This document shows, piece after piece, positions 19,620 to 27,744 of a DNA stretch of 64,000 bases. The translations under genes were made by a program, and so were the position numbers. Source of the stretch: JAWSVE01 sp050789445 (GTDB taxonomy: Bacteria; Pseudomonadota; Gammaproteobacteria; Pseudomonadales; Cellvibrionaceae); the NCBI GenBank assembly GCA_050789445.1, contig JAILXR010000001.1, positions 620,001 through 684,000 on the forward strand. Reading direction: 5' to 3'. The stretch's first letter is position 1; each line of letters begins with the position of its first letter. The notes below the pieces were generated by a model, which saw only the letters and a list, made by a program, of their open reading frames with translations, searched no databases and was not told the DNA's origin.

Positions 19620-20096
19620 ATGACAATACAAGTAGGCGATACATTACCAGCGGGCACTTTAAAAATAATGTCAGAAAAAGGTCCAAAAGACATTACGATT
19701 GAAGAAATAACAAAAGGCAAAAAAACAGTGATCTTTGCTGTACCAGGTGCATTTACACCAGGCTGCTCAATGGCGCATTTACCTGGTTTTGTTGTGAATG
19801 CCGATACGATCAAAGCAAAAGGTGTTGATGTTATTGCATGCTTAGCCGTTAACGATGCGTTTGTCATGGGAGCATGGGGCAAAGCTCAAAACGCAGAAGA
19901 AATAATGATGCTTGCAGATGGCAGTGCAGAGTATACCAAAGCACTAGGGCTTGAATTAGACGCAACAGGTTTTGGTATGGGAATAAGAAGTAAGCGCTAT
20001 GCCATGCTCGTCGATGACGGAAAAGTGACATACTTAGGTGTAGATGCAAAAGACATTGAAAAAAGTGCTGCGGATGCCATATTGGCAGAACTCTAA
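19620..20096 (+). CDS. Peroxiredoxin (Prx5/AhpE-like, typical of bacterial type II Prx)
   Basis: Reduces peroxides with a peroxidatic Cys. The 158-residue protein has PGAFTPGCSMAHLPGF with the Cys at residue 49. Many family members have Thr before this Cys; here it is Gly. The thioredoxin fold and length fit the Prx5 group. No second conserved Cys is evident, so it may use glutathione/glutaredoxin or thioredoxin as partner. A ribosome site AGGTG precedes the ATG by about 6 bases. Confidence 0.9.
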   Translation: MTIQVGDTLPAGTLKIMSEKGPKDITIEEITKGKKTVIFAVPGAFTPGCSMAHLPGFVVNADTIKAKGVDVIACLAVNDAFVMGAWGKAQNAEEIMMLADGSAEYTKALGLELDATGFGMGIRSKRYAMLVDDGKVTYLGVDAKDIEKSAADAILAEL

Positions 20097-20188
20097 TTCA
20101 CGACCAGAATCGTTATACTGCTAGAGCAGCTTTATTTGTAAATATTAAGCGGACTCTTATGGTTTGCGTTTAGACAGAGGCTAATAAA

Positions 20189-21436
20189 TTGAACGAAATT
20201 AAAGTATTTTTAGAAAATTTAGACACACCGTTGGAAGTTCACGGAATGGTGTTTTTTTTGAATTTGTTAATTTTTTTAGCCTCGCGACCTTTTTTGCAAT
20301 GGTTCAATAAAGGAAAAGATATCACCGTTCAAGCAAGAGCATTACGTTTTGGAGCGGTTTTATTTTTTGGCTTACACCTTCTAGATTTACTTTTAATCAA
20401 TGCGTTACCTGAGTATGAACATTATTTTATTCGTTTTGGCTTGACTATAGCGACATTTTTTGGATGTTTATTATTTTTTAATTTAGTGTCTTATTTTAGT
20501 CGTCAAAAGTTTGGTCGTACAAAAGAGATTGATGACGAAACTATCTATCTTGATAGTTACAATTCAAGATTGATGGATCTGATTAGTGCGTTTGTCATTG
20601 TGCTTATTGCGCTCTATTGTTTAATCGTTATTTGGAAACTTGAAGGGTTATTACAAACTACAGGATTTTTAGGAATTGTTTTTGCGTTTCTTGCATTGAC
20701 CAATGCAATTTGGGCTCCAGATATATATTACGGAATGGTGATCCTTAATACCGATATGTTAGAAGATGGAGATGTTGTAAAATTAGGTGATTCTGGTGAT
20801 GAGTATATTATTAGCCGAGTCACATTAATCTACACCATATTATTGGATGTCAGAAACAATCATCGAATTTTATTACGCAACAGTCAGGTGTTAAACGCTA
20901 GAGTCGATAATCTAAGTAAAAGAGCATCTATAGATGGTTTGAGACACTCCATGGAATTTAATATCGGCTACCCGCGTGTTGATCAACAGAGTGATTTTTC
21001 TGTAGTAAAACACACAAATTCTAGTAATAAAGAAAACCCAGAAGACGTTTCAGATGCCGAAGAAAACAAAGCTAAAGAAGCTAAATCATCGAATGATATC
21101 GCAAAATCACAAGAGAATAGCTTTGAAAATTTAAATAAAAAAATCCATAAAATGTTTCAAAATGCTTTCGAAGAGTTAATTAAAAGTGACGACTCAAAAC
21201 TGAATAAAAACATTCCGTTTGAAATCACTTTGATTAACTCAGGTGATTACGCATTAACTTATTCTCTACATTTTTATCTTGATGCCTTACCCAATACCAA
21301 AGTCACTAAAACGATTAGAAAATATTTAACCGGTACGCCAAATTTAGTACAGAATGCTGTCAATGCTTCTGCAGTGAAGTATGGTATTCAATTGGCGACG
21401 CCAATCATAATAAATACGAAGACGGTTAGTGATTAA
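20189..21436 (+). CDS. MscS-family mechanosensitive channel-like protein
   Basis: Inner-membrane protein of 415 residues with about five membrane helices in the first 180 residues, then the MscS beta domain (LEDGDVVKLGDSGDEY...VTLIYTILLDVRNNHRILLRNSQVL). A region near residues 265-330 is polar and Glu/Lys/Ser-rich, an unusual insertion that looks disordered. The C-terminal alpha/beta part follows. The frame starts with TTG at 20189, preceded by AGAGG at a good distance; no suitable ATG exists nearby. Role in osmotic release is inferred from the family. Confidence 0.8.
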   Translation: MNEIKVFLENLDTPLEVHGMVFFLNLLIFLASRPFLQWFNKGKDITVQARALRFGAVLFFGLHLLDLLLINALPEYEHYFIRFGLTIATFFGCLLFFNLVSYFSRQKFGRTKEIDDETIYLDSYNSRLMDLISAFVIVLIALYCLIVIWKLEGLLQTTGFLGIVFAFLALTNAIWAPDIYYGMVILNTDMLEDGDVVKLGDSGDEYIISRVTLIYTILLDVRNNHRILLRNSQVLNARVDNLSKRASIDGLRHSMEFNIGYPRVDQQSDFSVVKHTNSSNKENPEDVSDAEENKAKEAKSSNDIAKSQENSFENLNKKIHKMFQNAFEELIKSDDSKLNKNIPFEITLINSGDYALTYSLHFYLDALPNTKVTKTIRKYLTGTPNLVQNAVNASAVKYGIQLATPIIINTKTVSD

Positions 21437-21515
21437 CAATAATAAAATTCTCATTTGACCGCGGTTATTCCGTTTGTTTTACCACTTACTCAGAGATTGC
21501 TTTTAAGATTAACCT

Positions 21516-22571
21516 ATGACTTTACTGATTGTATATTTAACCATCGCACTGGGCTTTTCATTTTTGTGCTCTATTGCAGAAGCAGTATTGCTGAGCGTAA
21601 CAACAGCTTATGTGCGGGTACTCGAAGAACTTAAAAAGCCGTCGGCAAACCGATGGCAGCAATTAAAGCGTGATATAGATACTCCGCTGTCGGCGATTCT
21701 GTCATTAAACACAATCGCACATACGGTTGGTGCCGCAGGTGTAGGCGCCCAAGCATCCGTGGTTTTTGGAAGTCAATATTTAGGTCTAGTATCGGCTGTC
21801 CTAACGTTATTAATTTTGTTCTTTTCTGAAATTATACCCAAAACCCTAGGTTCAGTTTATTGGAGGCAACTCGCACCAACAGTTGCTTTTTCCTTGCATT
21901 ATTTAGTGATAGCTTTATATCCCTTCGTATGGGTATCGAAATTTATTACGCGAAAAATTTCAGCGCACCCGACCTTGGAGGGCTTTAGTCGGCAAGAGTT
22001 TGCGGCCATGGTGAATCTGGGTGAAGCTGAGGGCGAACTCGATCAACAGGAAGCCCGCATTCTTCAAAACTTTTTCACCCTGCGAGAAACAAGTGTATCC
22101 GATATAATGACACCTAACATTGTCACCTTTAAACTCTCAGAAGCGACAACGGTAGATGAATATTTTGACAAATATTCGGACAAACGTTTTACACGAATTC
22201 CCTTATATCGCGATTCCGAAGATTACTTGGCCAGCTTTGTTATTCGTTCGGACTTGCTCTCCGCCAAAGCAGGCGGTAAAGGTCAACAAATCTTAAGGAC
22301 TTTTAGTCGAGACATCACTGCGATTTTAGACAAAACATCTTTGCTCTCGGCGTTTGAGATTTTTGTGCAAAAAAATGCGCAGATTATGCATGTTGTTGAC
22401 GAATACGGCACACTTAAAGGTATCGTGACCTTAGAAGATATTGTTGAAACTTTAGTGGGAGAAGAGTTTGTAGATGAAGGTGATTCCACCTCGGATTTAC
22501 AACAATTTGCCCGCAAACGCTGGCTTCAACGTGCGAAGCAGATGGGCATCAATATTGAGGAATTTAAGTAA
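21516..22571 (+). CDS. CNNM/DUF21 membrane protein with CBS pair (hemolysin-family)
   Basis: A DUF21 transmembrane domain (about residues 1-165, with Ser/Ala-rich helices and the SEIIPKTLG motif) is followed by two CBS domains (about 190-320; DIMTPNIVTF and VVDEYGTLKGIVTLEDIVE). The C-terminal CorC/HlyC domain found in longer paralogues is absent; the chain ends after the CBS pair at 351 residues. Family members are linked to magnesium or cobalt handling; the old name hemolysin is not supported by function. Confidence 0.85.
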   Translation: MTLLIVYLTIALGFSFLCSIAEAVLLSVTTAYVRVLEELKKPSANRWQQLKRDIDTPLSAILSLNTIAHTVGAAGVGAQASVVFGSQYLGLVSAVLTLLILFFSEIIPKTLGSVYWRQLAPTVAFSLHYLVIALYPFVWVSKFITRKISAHPTLEGFSRQEFAAMVNLGEAEGELDQQEARILQNFFTLRETSVSDIMTPNIVTFKLSEATTVDEYFDKYSDKRFTRIPLYRDSEDYLASFVIRSDLLSAKAGGKGQQILRTFSRDITAILDKTSLLSAFEIFVQKNAQIMHVVDEYGTLKGIVTLEDIVETLVGEEFVDEGDSTSDLQQFARKRWLQRAKQMGINIEEFK

Positions 22572-22753
22572 GAATATAACCGTTGAAGCCCTGCTAAAAC
22601 CTACCAATTCCCCTTAAGGTAAATCTCTTCGGCTTGATAGATAGCTGTTAGAACACACTTAGTGAAAATTCAAATGAACCTTATTTGAAGTATCAACGAC
22701 TACAGAGTAGTTGACGATATTTTATATATTAAATAAAACTAAGGTTGCATATC

Positions 22754-23770
22754 ATGAGCATTTCAAAGTTATCCCTATATTTAAGTTTATTTTTTTTATT
22801 CACTTCCTCAATCGTAAATGCTGCATCAGGAACGATAGAGAATGAGCGATTAATCTATTCTAGAATTTTAGTGTCTTCTGATGGCAGAACCTATAACGAT
22901 GTCAGGCTAGAACAGCCTTCACAAAAAATAATTATATCGAACTATTTAGAGCTTGATGCTGACAGGGGAAATACTATTGTAGATTTTGATATAAGATCTA
23001 CTATAAAACATGGTATAGGAGCAGCTCATAATGTGAGTCTGCCTAGAAATGAAGTATATTCGTTCATACGCATTCCGACTAGCCAACAAAATAGACGCTT
23101 TGAACGAACTATCACTCAACATATCCGAGCGAATCCTTTACTAGGACACGCTCAAGACATGTGCAATCAAGTAGCTCAGGGATTGCGTAGACAAGGGAAA
23201 ACTAACAGAGAAATATTTTCTAGAACGCGAGTTGCTTTTTTTAATGTTAAAACAGTAGCCTCGTTTACCACATCAAATAATGCAAGTACTCCGATTTTAT
23301 CAACTGAGAATAAAAAATTAACAGTCACTTGTTTAAAAAATACAACAATGGATAATCTAGCAGAAAATGGTGATATTCCCAGAGTCAAACATATTAAAGT
23401 CACGGCTGAAAAAAGTACTGGAAAAGTCTGTAAGTTAAATCTACATGGCAGTATACAAACAACGACTCCGAACGCCGTGTTTACTTATCAACTGATGTTT
23501 AACGACAGGCTTTTAAGTCAAACTTACACCAGTCGTTCGGGATCAAATAAACAAGCACGAATACGTCACCAATATACTATCCTCAACGATGCCAGCATCT
23601 TTGACCCAACGGCAAACACAGTTCCAAAACAAGGGCGTTTTCAAGTTGTCTCAGATGGGCTTAGGTCTAACGTCGCGACATACTCTATTAATTGTTTACT
23701 ACCAAGATTAAATCCAAGCACCCCGAATCCAATACCTAGCCTGAAACCAAAAATAAAAAATTTACAGTGA
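22754..23770 (+). CDS. Exported protein of unknown function
   Basis: I do not recognise this 338-residue protein. It begins with a clear signal peptide (MSISKLSLYLSLFFLFTSS, cleavage likely after VNA). The mature part is rich in Ser, Thr, Arg and Asn with predicted beta character, has four Cys (in DMCNQ, VTCLK, KVCKL, INCLL) that could form two disulfides, and a Pro-rich tail (NPSTPNPIPSLKPK). The ATG at 22754 is preceded by AAGG; an upstream in-frame TTG is less likely. It lies alone on the plus strand beside the distal end of the cassette array and is not itself in cassette orientation. Confidence 0.7.
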   Translation: MSISKLSLYLSLFFLFTSSIVNAASGTIENERLIYSRILVSSDGRTYNDVRLEQPSQKIIISNYLELDADRGNTIVDFDIRSTIKHGIGAAHNVSLPRNEVYSFIRIPTSQQNRRFERTITQHIRANPLLGHAQDMCNQVAQGLRRQGKTNREIFSRTRVAFFNVKTVASFTTSNNASTPILSTENKKLTVTCLKNTTMDNLAENGDIPRVKHIKVTAEKSTGKVCKLNLHGSIQTTTPNAVFTYQLMFNDRLLSQTYTSRSGSNKQARIRHQYTILNDASIFDPTANTVPKQGRFQVVSDGLRSNVATYSINCLLPRLNPSTPNPIPSLKPKIKNLQ

Positions 23771-23815
23771 AAAGAGGGCGGGATGTATAAGCAAAAAAAA
23801 TCTTCATATGATTTA

Positions 23816-23872
23816 GTTTAACGCGTAGGGCGCGCTTTTTAGTGATCGGGTAATTTTGGCGACTTGTTAGGG
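23816..23872 (-). other. attC-like site, distal end of array (short)
   Basis: On the minus strand CCCTAAC (R'') and GTTAAAC (R') lie 57 bases apart, with AAGTCGCC following R''. The stop codon of the degraded DUF6152-like gene lies 9 bases upstream. R'' has C where a purine is expected, and no partner R' was found upstream, so this is the weakest site except the next one. Confidence 0.5.
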
Positions 23873-23880
23873 AGTATCAT

Positions 23881-24149
23881 TCATCGGCCGTTCCAAAGTT
23901 TATAGCTATTACTACCTGAGAAAACGACCTTTGTTGCCATAGCGCGTAGATCGCCGTTTCCTGAGACTCGGCCCCAGATGCGGATTCGTTCTCCAACGCG
24001 AAAGATTTCTTTTTTTACACCAAGACGGTTCAAATTCGTTATTGTGTCTGCAATAAAATGAACTTGTGTGCAGTCTTCTTTTTAAGTACTAATCTGATGT
24101 GTGGGTTCGCCCAACGTGCAGAGACCAGCGTACCGTCAAATTTGCACAT
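23881..24149 (-). pseudogene. Frameshifted DUF6152-like gene fragment
   Basis: The minus strand reads MCKFDGTLVSARWANPHIRL and on to a stop within about 37 codons. A second frame starting near 24062 continues with VHFIADTITNLNRLGVKKE, then IFRVGERIRIWGRVSGNGDL and ends KLWNGR-stop at 23881. Together they match the layout of DUF6152 proteins: GT(L/V)...W.NPH, a Leu-x-x-x-Gly segment, then GD/GERI.I.GR. The change of frame and missing signal peptide argue for a decayed gene. The family call is from memory of the motif pattern. Confidence 0.55.
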
Positions 24150-24151
24150 TT

Positions 24152-24508
24152 TTAACCATGATGTACCAGCAAAGCCATAAACATAACGGCAATTACACCA
24201 TTTAAAATCCCAAATTCAAAAAATAGCTTTACCTTAATTCTTTGAGTCGCATAAAGATATAGACTTGTTGCAAACGCCCAAATTTTTAATGATGCTCCAA
24301 AAATTAGAAATGGAAAAATTAGATCATTATTGAAAAATAAATAAAGATAAATAGACCCGAACGTGGTTGCAACGCCAATGACAAACAATTTTAGTTGAAA
24401 GTATTCTTCAGGGTCGGAAGATTTCGGCGGAGAAATAATTATTTCTTTTAGTAATCCAAGGGCTCCTAAATAATTTAAGAAAACACCTGCTAATAAAATA
24501 TAATACAT
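24152..24508 (-). CDS. Small four-helix membrane protein of unknown function
   Basis: A 118-residue protein with four predicted membrane helices and a short acidic/Pro loop (SPPKSSDPEEYFQLK) after the first helix. I do not assign a function. It sits in the cassette array between the degenerate attC at 24526-24631 and the decayed DUF6152-like gene, on the cassette strand. Its start is 18 bases after the presumed core of that attC, a normal cassette spacing. The final residues LLVHHG are directly followed by the DUF6152-like reading, so this interval may hold two genes of one cassette or a fused remnant. Confidence 0.65.
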   Translation of the reverse strand: MYYILLAGVFLNYLGALGLLKEIIISPPKSSDPEEYFQLKLFVIGVATTFGSIYLYLFFNNDLIFPFLIFGASLKIWAFATSLYLYATQRIKVKLFFEFGILNGVIAVMFMALLVHHG

Positions 24509-24525
24509 ATTCTGAATTTCTTAAT

Positions 24526-24631
24526 GTTCAATGCCGCAATTTGTGGGAAATTTATTCAGCACCGTTTGCTGGTGCAGCCTAGGTGACTTTGTATGATGTA
24601 CTCTCAATTTTATTCTTCTGTTTTGTTAGCT
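24526..24631 (-). other. Degenerate attC site
   Basis: R'' AGCTAAC on the minus strand (24625-24631) overlaps the TAA of a truncated membrane-protein frame, as cassette stop codons commonly do. The other end reads GCGGCATTGAAC, a poor match to the GTTRRRY core. The centre lacks the GCGCAGCG motif of the other sites. Called mainly from position and the R'' end. Confidence 0.4.
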
Positions 24632-24722
24632 TGGTTTCGAATAATAAATGCAAAATGTTAAAATTAAAACAGCATCAAAGATTATACTGGGCAGTAGCTT
24701 CATGCCAAAACCATTTATAGTA
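24626..24722 (-). pseudogene. 3' remnant of a cassette gene (membrane segment)
   Basis: A minus-strand frame reads NGFGMKLLPSIIFDAVLIL followed by a hydrophobic stretch ending YYSKPS and a TAA inside the R'' of the degenerate attC. This looks like the last helix of a small membrane protein whose 5' part was removed when the adjoining transposase fragment arrived or was deleted. An internal ATG (MKLLPS) exists, but no ribosome site supports an intact gene. Confidence 0.4.
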
Positions 24723-25202
24723 TCAAAGCAATAAATGTTCTTTCGCGGCATTAGAGGTTGTCTTACAGCCATCGATAGCAAACAGTTCGTTGCCAATCAA
24801 ACCTTCTTCATGACAGATTAAAATGATTTGGCTAAACAACTCTGCCATTTCTGCTTGATAGCTGCTGACAAAATGCGCAATCGTTGTAAAGTGCGGAACA
24901 CTATCACACGACAAGGCTTTAAAAATAATGTTCGTATTGCAGCACCATTCAATCTCACGGCTAGACGTGATGCCTTTAGAGTACGCAAACAAAATGATTT
25001 TTAATAAAATCGCAGGATCATAAGTAGGGCGACCGCCAGAAGCGGAATCGTTTTTAAAATTAGGATAAAAAATAGAAAGGTCGAGCTTGTGATCAATTAA
25101 ATGGTGAACAGCATGCTCAAAAGTACCGGCTTGTAGTTGCTCTTCATAATTAATCACAACCATTGAGGTTTGGTTGTAGTTATAGGGTTTGAATTTAGGC
25201 AT
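24723..25202 (-). pseudogene. IS1182-family-like transposase, truncated N-terminal part
   Basis: About 159 residues of a transposase N-terminal region: SGGRPTYDPAILLKIILFAY, ITSSREIEWCCNTNIIF and VPHFTTIAHF are the DUF772-type domain, and LFAIDGCKTTSNAAKE is the region of the first catalytic Asp. The frame ends in a stop just after this, so the catalytic core is missing. Upstream (25242-25260) lies GAGACTGTAGAAAAACCTC on the minus strand, which resembles an IS terminal inverted repeat. The element is a remnant, not able to move by itself. Family assignment is from motif pattern. Confidence 0.75.
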
Positions 25203-25241
25203 AAACAAATTCCGTTATTTTTGTTTATTTTAATCTTTTTT

Positions 25242-25260
25242 GAGGTTTTTCTACAGTCTC
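25242..25260 (-). repeat. Putative IS terminal inverted repeat
   Basis: The minus strand reads GAGACTGTAGAAAAACCTC at the 5' side of the transposase fragment. It starts directly after the GTT of the attC core at 25261-25263, which suggests that the element entered the core site. The matching right-hand repeat was not found, consistent with deletion of that end. Confidence 0.45.
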
Positions 25261-25355
25261 AACGCTTTGCTAAACGGCAGCCGAAGCGTAGCGTAGGCTG
25301 TCCAGTGGAGGCGCGTATTTTTGCGCCGGAACGATGTTTGAGCAACTTGTTAGAG
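25257..25355 (-). other. attC site
   Basis: R'' CTCTAAC (25349-25355) overlaps the stop codon of the upstream gene; R' side ends GCGTTGAGA. Inner arms TTGCTCAAAC and GTTTAGCAA pair with one extra base, the usual attC extrahelical base. R'' is the exact complement of R' of the preceding site (GTTAGAG). The R' core after GTT may be replaced by IS sequence. Confidence 0.8.
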
Positions 25356-25931
25356 TTGTTTGCCATAACCGAGTAAATCCATATCCAAGCGACGCGGAGT
25401 AGCTAATGCACCAATGTCGTTTTCAAATACATTGTCTCTATAGTGAATGGCTCGATGACAAAAAGCTGTGTACTCATAATCAAATTGTGAGTCAATTTTA
25501 AATCGCTTGCCTTTCAATCTAGATCGAAGTTCTTTATTTGCAATTGAGTCGTAAATAAAAACAGCTTTTGGAGCATGAAAATGTAGATATTTTGATGCAA
25601 GCGAACGTTTTTCGATGCTGGTGGCCTCTTTAAGGAGGCTAAGGAAAAAATGATGTAAATCTAAAATCTGATTTAGGTTGTTTATATCTGGACGCTCAAT
25701 AGAGGAAATTTTCCCTAAGCGTGAATCAATATCAGATTTTCTTATTATTTCCGCTGCGTCATTGATCTTGAAATCTTTGCCCGCTTTTCGTTCGATACTG
25801 GCAGAATAAGACCTTCCTATTATCCAGAGTTTGCTAGATATCACATCAATGCAATCATGCTTCGGTTTATCAGAGCACATTCGATAAAGTACTTCATTCC
25901 CATATCCTGAATAATCGTTTGCATATTCCAT
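25350..25931 (-). CDS. Cassette protein of unknown function, 193 residues
   Basis: I do not recognise this soluble protein. It has no signal peptide or membrane helix; features visible are LWIIGRSYSASIERK, a His-rich segment ILDLHHFFLSLL, and SKYLHFHAPKAVFIYDSIA, which looks like a conserved core of an alpha-helical protein. The ATG lies only 7 bases after the R' core of the upstream attC, and the TAA stop lies inside the next attC, so the whole cassette is essentially this one gene. Longer than most cassette proteins. Function unknown. Confidence 0.75.
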   Translation of the reverse strand: MEYANDYSGYGNEVLYRMCSDKPKHDCIDVISSKLWIIGRSYSASIERKAGKDFKINDAAEIIRKSDIDSRLGKISSIERPDINNLNQILDLHHFFLSLLKEATSIEKRSLASKYLHFHAPKAVFIYDSIANKELRSRLKGKRFKIDSQFDYEYTAFCHRAIHYRDNVFENDIGALATPRRLDMDLLGYGKQL

Positions 25932-25937
25932 AGTAAA

Positions 25938-26021
25938 CTCTAACGCCCGTAGCAGGCGAGGTTTAGTTTTTGTGACGAAGGAGCGAAAACTAAAACGTCG
26001 CCCTGCCTGCGATTGTTAAGC
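25938..26021 (-). other. attC site
   Basis: R'' GCTTAAC (26015-26021) and R' GTTAGAG (25938-25944). Flanking arms AATCGCAGGCAGGGCGACG and CGCCTGCTACGGGC pair, giving a strong stem. R'' is the exact complement of the R' of the preceding site at 27271-27277. Confidence 0.9.
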
Positions 26022-26066
26022 ATTTTGGTAAAACTATGAGTCGTTCAAGCTATGGTAATCATTTGA

Positions 26067-27227
26067 TCAGGTGCCCATTACTTTTGATCTGATAGTAATA
26101 GCACGACCCCTAGCATAAGAAAGGGCAGGTCCTTCAATAATTTTCCAGGAAACCATAGCAATCAAAAACGTTGCGATAAACATAGTGGGCATAAATACAA
26201 GTTGACCGTAAAACTCGCTGCCTGCGAAACCTATCTCAAAGTTGCCAAAATAACCCATTAACGGTAAATGTATTATGTACATAGCATAACTGTATTTTCC
26301 TATCGTGATCAGCACCTGGTTGCTCAATATAGCTCTATACCTGGTTCTTTCAGTAGTCACAACGGCTTGAAAAACAAGTCCTGCGAAACATGACGCAAGT
26401 AATGTATAACCGATGGTGTACATTACCGGTATATAGTAGGAGGCGCGCCCATAAAAATAGAATGTCCCCAGAACAAAAACGATGCCAATGAAAACAAACG
26501 CTTTGGATAATTTTTGTAGGGTTGACTTTTCAATATTCGAGCGTAGCAATAAAGCCACTAGCGCACCCATTGCAATGCTATCCATGCGGGCAATCGTGTT
26601 TGTATAGATAACTGAGATATGAACGTCTAGCTGCCAGCAAATGATTCGTGAAGTAACAGCCGTTAATATGACAAGAACGCAAATAGTCGAAAGAGTTTTA
26701 TTAGAAAATCGACCCGCTACAAATGGCCATATCATATAGAACTGCCATTCTACCGCTAACGTCCATAAATGGCCGGTATAAAATAGTGAAGGTGGCCAAT
26801 TCATATTGATGAGGCTTAGAACATTTTGTCCCATCAGCCAGAAATATGGCTGGTGTTCTCTTACAAATGCAAAATCACTTCTCTCGGACATTATCGTATA
26901 GCTTAGAATCAACAACAGAAACAGGAACAGAAAATAAATTGGGAGTATCCTAAAGGCTCGCTTTATAAAAAACGATTTCATCCATCCCTGACTCTTACGC
27001 GTAGACAAGATGATGTCAGTAATTAAAAATCCAGATAATACAAAAAACAAATCTACACCAGACCAGCCAAAGTCAAATACTGCAAGTAGCTTATTAGCAA
27101 TAGTCGATTCGGTTTGATTTGGACCAAGGATAGAGCTGTGACACAGGAAAACAGCTATTATGGCTATACCCCTCAGACCGTCTAATGCCGCATTTCTTGA
27201 TGAGCTTATATCGTGGGTTTTTAGCAT
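26067..27227 (-). CDS. Acyltransferase family 3 membrane protein (OafA/YrhL-like) in a cassette
   Basis: Predicted inner-membrane acyltransferase of 386 residues with about ten helices. The N-terminal motif ALDGLRGIAIIAVFLCH, the FDFGWSGVDLFFVLSGFL block and GHLWTLAVEWQFYMIWPF are diagnostic of the acyltransferase-3 family, whose members acetylate or acylate O-antigen, polysaccharide or peptidoglycan-related sugars. It ends WKIIEGPALSYARG. The gene fills a cassette of about 1.25 kb flanked by two good attC sites, which is large for a cassette. All family motifs are intact, so it may be functional. Acceptor unknown; surface glycan modification is the natural guess. Confidence 0.88.
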   Translation of the reverse strand: MLKTHDISSSRNAALDGLRGIAIIAVFLCHSSILGPNQTESTIANKLLAVFDFGWSGVDLFFVLSGFLITDIILSTRKSQGWMKSFFIKRAFRILPIYFLFLFLLLILSYTIMSERSDFAFVREHQPYFWLMGQNVLSLINMNWPPSLFYTGHLWTLAVEWQFYMIWPFVAGRFSNKTLSTICVLVILTAVTSRIICWQLDVHISVIYTNTIARMDSIAMGALVALLLRSNIEKSTLQKLSKAFVFIGIVFVLGTFYFYGRASYYIPVMYTIGYTLLASCFAGLVFQAVVTTERTRYRAILSNQVLITIGKYSYAMYIIHLPLMGYFGNFEIGFAGSEFYGQLVFMPTMFIATFLIAMVSWKIIEGPALSYARGRAITIRSKVMGT

Positions 27228-27270
27228 TATTGTTCCACTTATATTGCGTTGTGAAGCCGCCGAGAAAGCT

Positions 27271-27375
27271 GCTTAACGCCTGCATTTGCGGTTTGGGTGA
27301 AGTGGCGGCTGTTTTGCGTGTTTTTGCAAAACAGGTGACAGTTTACCCAAATCCGGCAAGATGCACTTGTTAAGT
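27271..27375 (-). other. attC site
   Basis: R'' ACTTAAC (27369-27375) and R' GTTAAGC (27271-27277), 105 bases, with a long inner stem (GGTTTGGGTGAA pairs with TTTACCCAAATCC, and GTTTTGCG with TTGCAAAAC). R'' is the exact complement of the R' of the site at 27659. Confidence 0.9.
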
Positions 27376-27381
27376 GATTTG

Positions 27382-27654
27382 CTATTCATAGAAATCGTTA
27401 CCTATTTTGTATTGATTTCTTTTGCTAAAAAAATAACTTAATGCTCTCTCTATGTCTTGGAATGTTTCTTTCCATTCGTTGACTTGATATGGTTTCTTTT
27501 CTTCAACGCCGCCAACCACAAATTCTTTGTTTCCATTGTTTCGAATATACAAAGACCCGCCAATCTCGATTTGGGCGCCTGCATTTAAAGAAAGTATATT
27601 TCTAATGCTTTCATTCAATTTATGATTGTTTTCTTCGATATCCGTCATGTTCAT
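27382..27654 (-). CDS. Cassette protein of unknown function, 90 residues
   Basis: Small, acidic, soluble protein, not recognised. Visible parts are an N-terminal helical stretch (DIEENNHKLNESIRNILSL), a likely beta region (GAQIEIGGSLYIRNNGNKEF) and a C-terminal helical half (FQDIERALSYFFSKRNQY). The ATG at 27654 is preferred; an in-frame GTG at 27660 lies inside the R' core of the upstream attC. It fills the cassette between the sites at 27659 and 27271. Confidence 0.65.
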   Translation of the reverse strand: MNMTDIEENNHKLNESIRNILSLNAGAQIEIGGSLYIRNNGNKEFVVGGVEEKKPYQVNEWKETFQDIERALSYFFSKRNQYKIGNDFYE

Positions 27655-27658
27655 TTTC

Positions 27659-27742
27659 ACTTAACGCCGCCAGCACAGGCCGGAGCACGCAGTGCGGAGG
27701 TCCAAGCCACGAAGTGGCTGATTGTGCCTGGCTTTGTTAAGC
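27659..27742 (-). other. attC site
   Basis: R'' GCTTAAC (27736-27742) and R' GTTAAGT (27659-27665). The centre contains GGAGCACGCAGTGCGGAGGTCC, closely related to the centres at 28105 and 29091. R'' is the exact complement of R' of the site at 28105. Confidence 0.9.
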
Positions 27743-27744
27743 AT

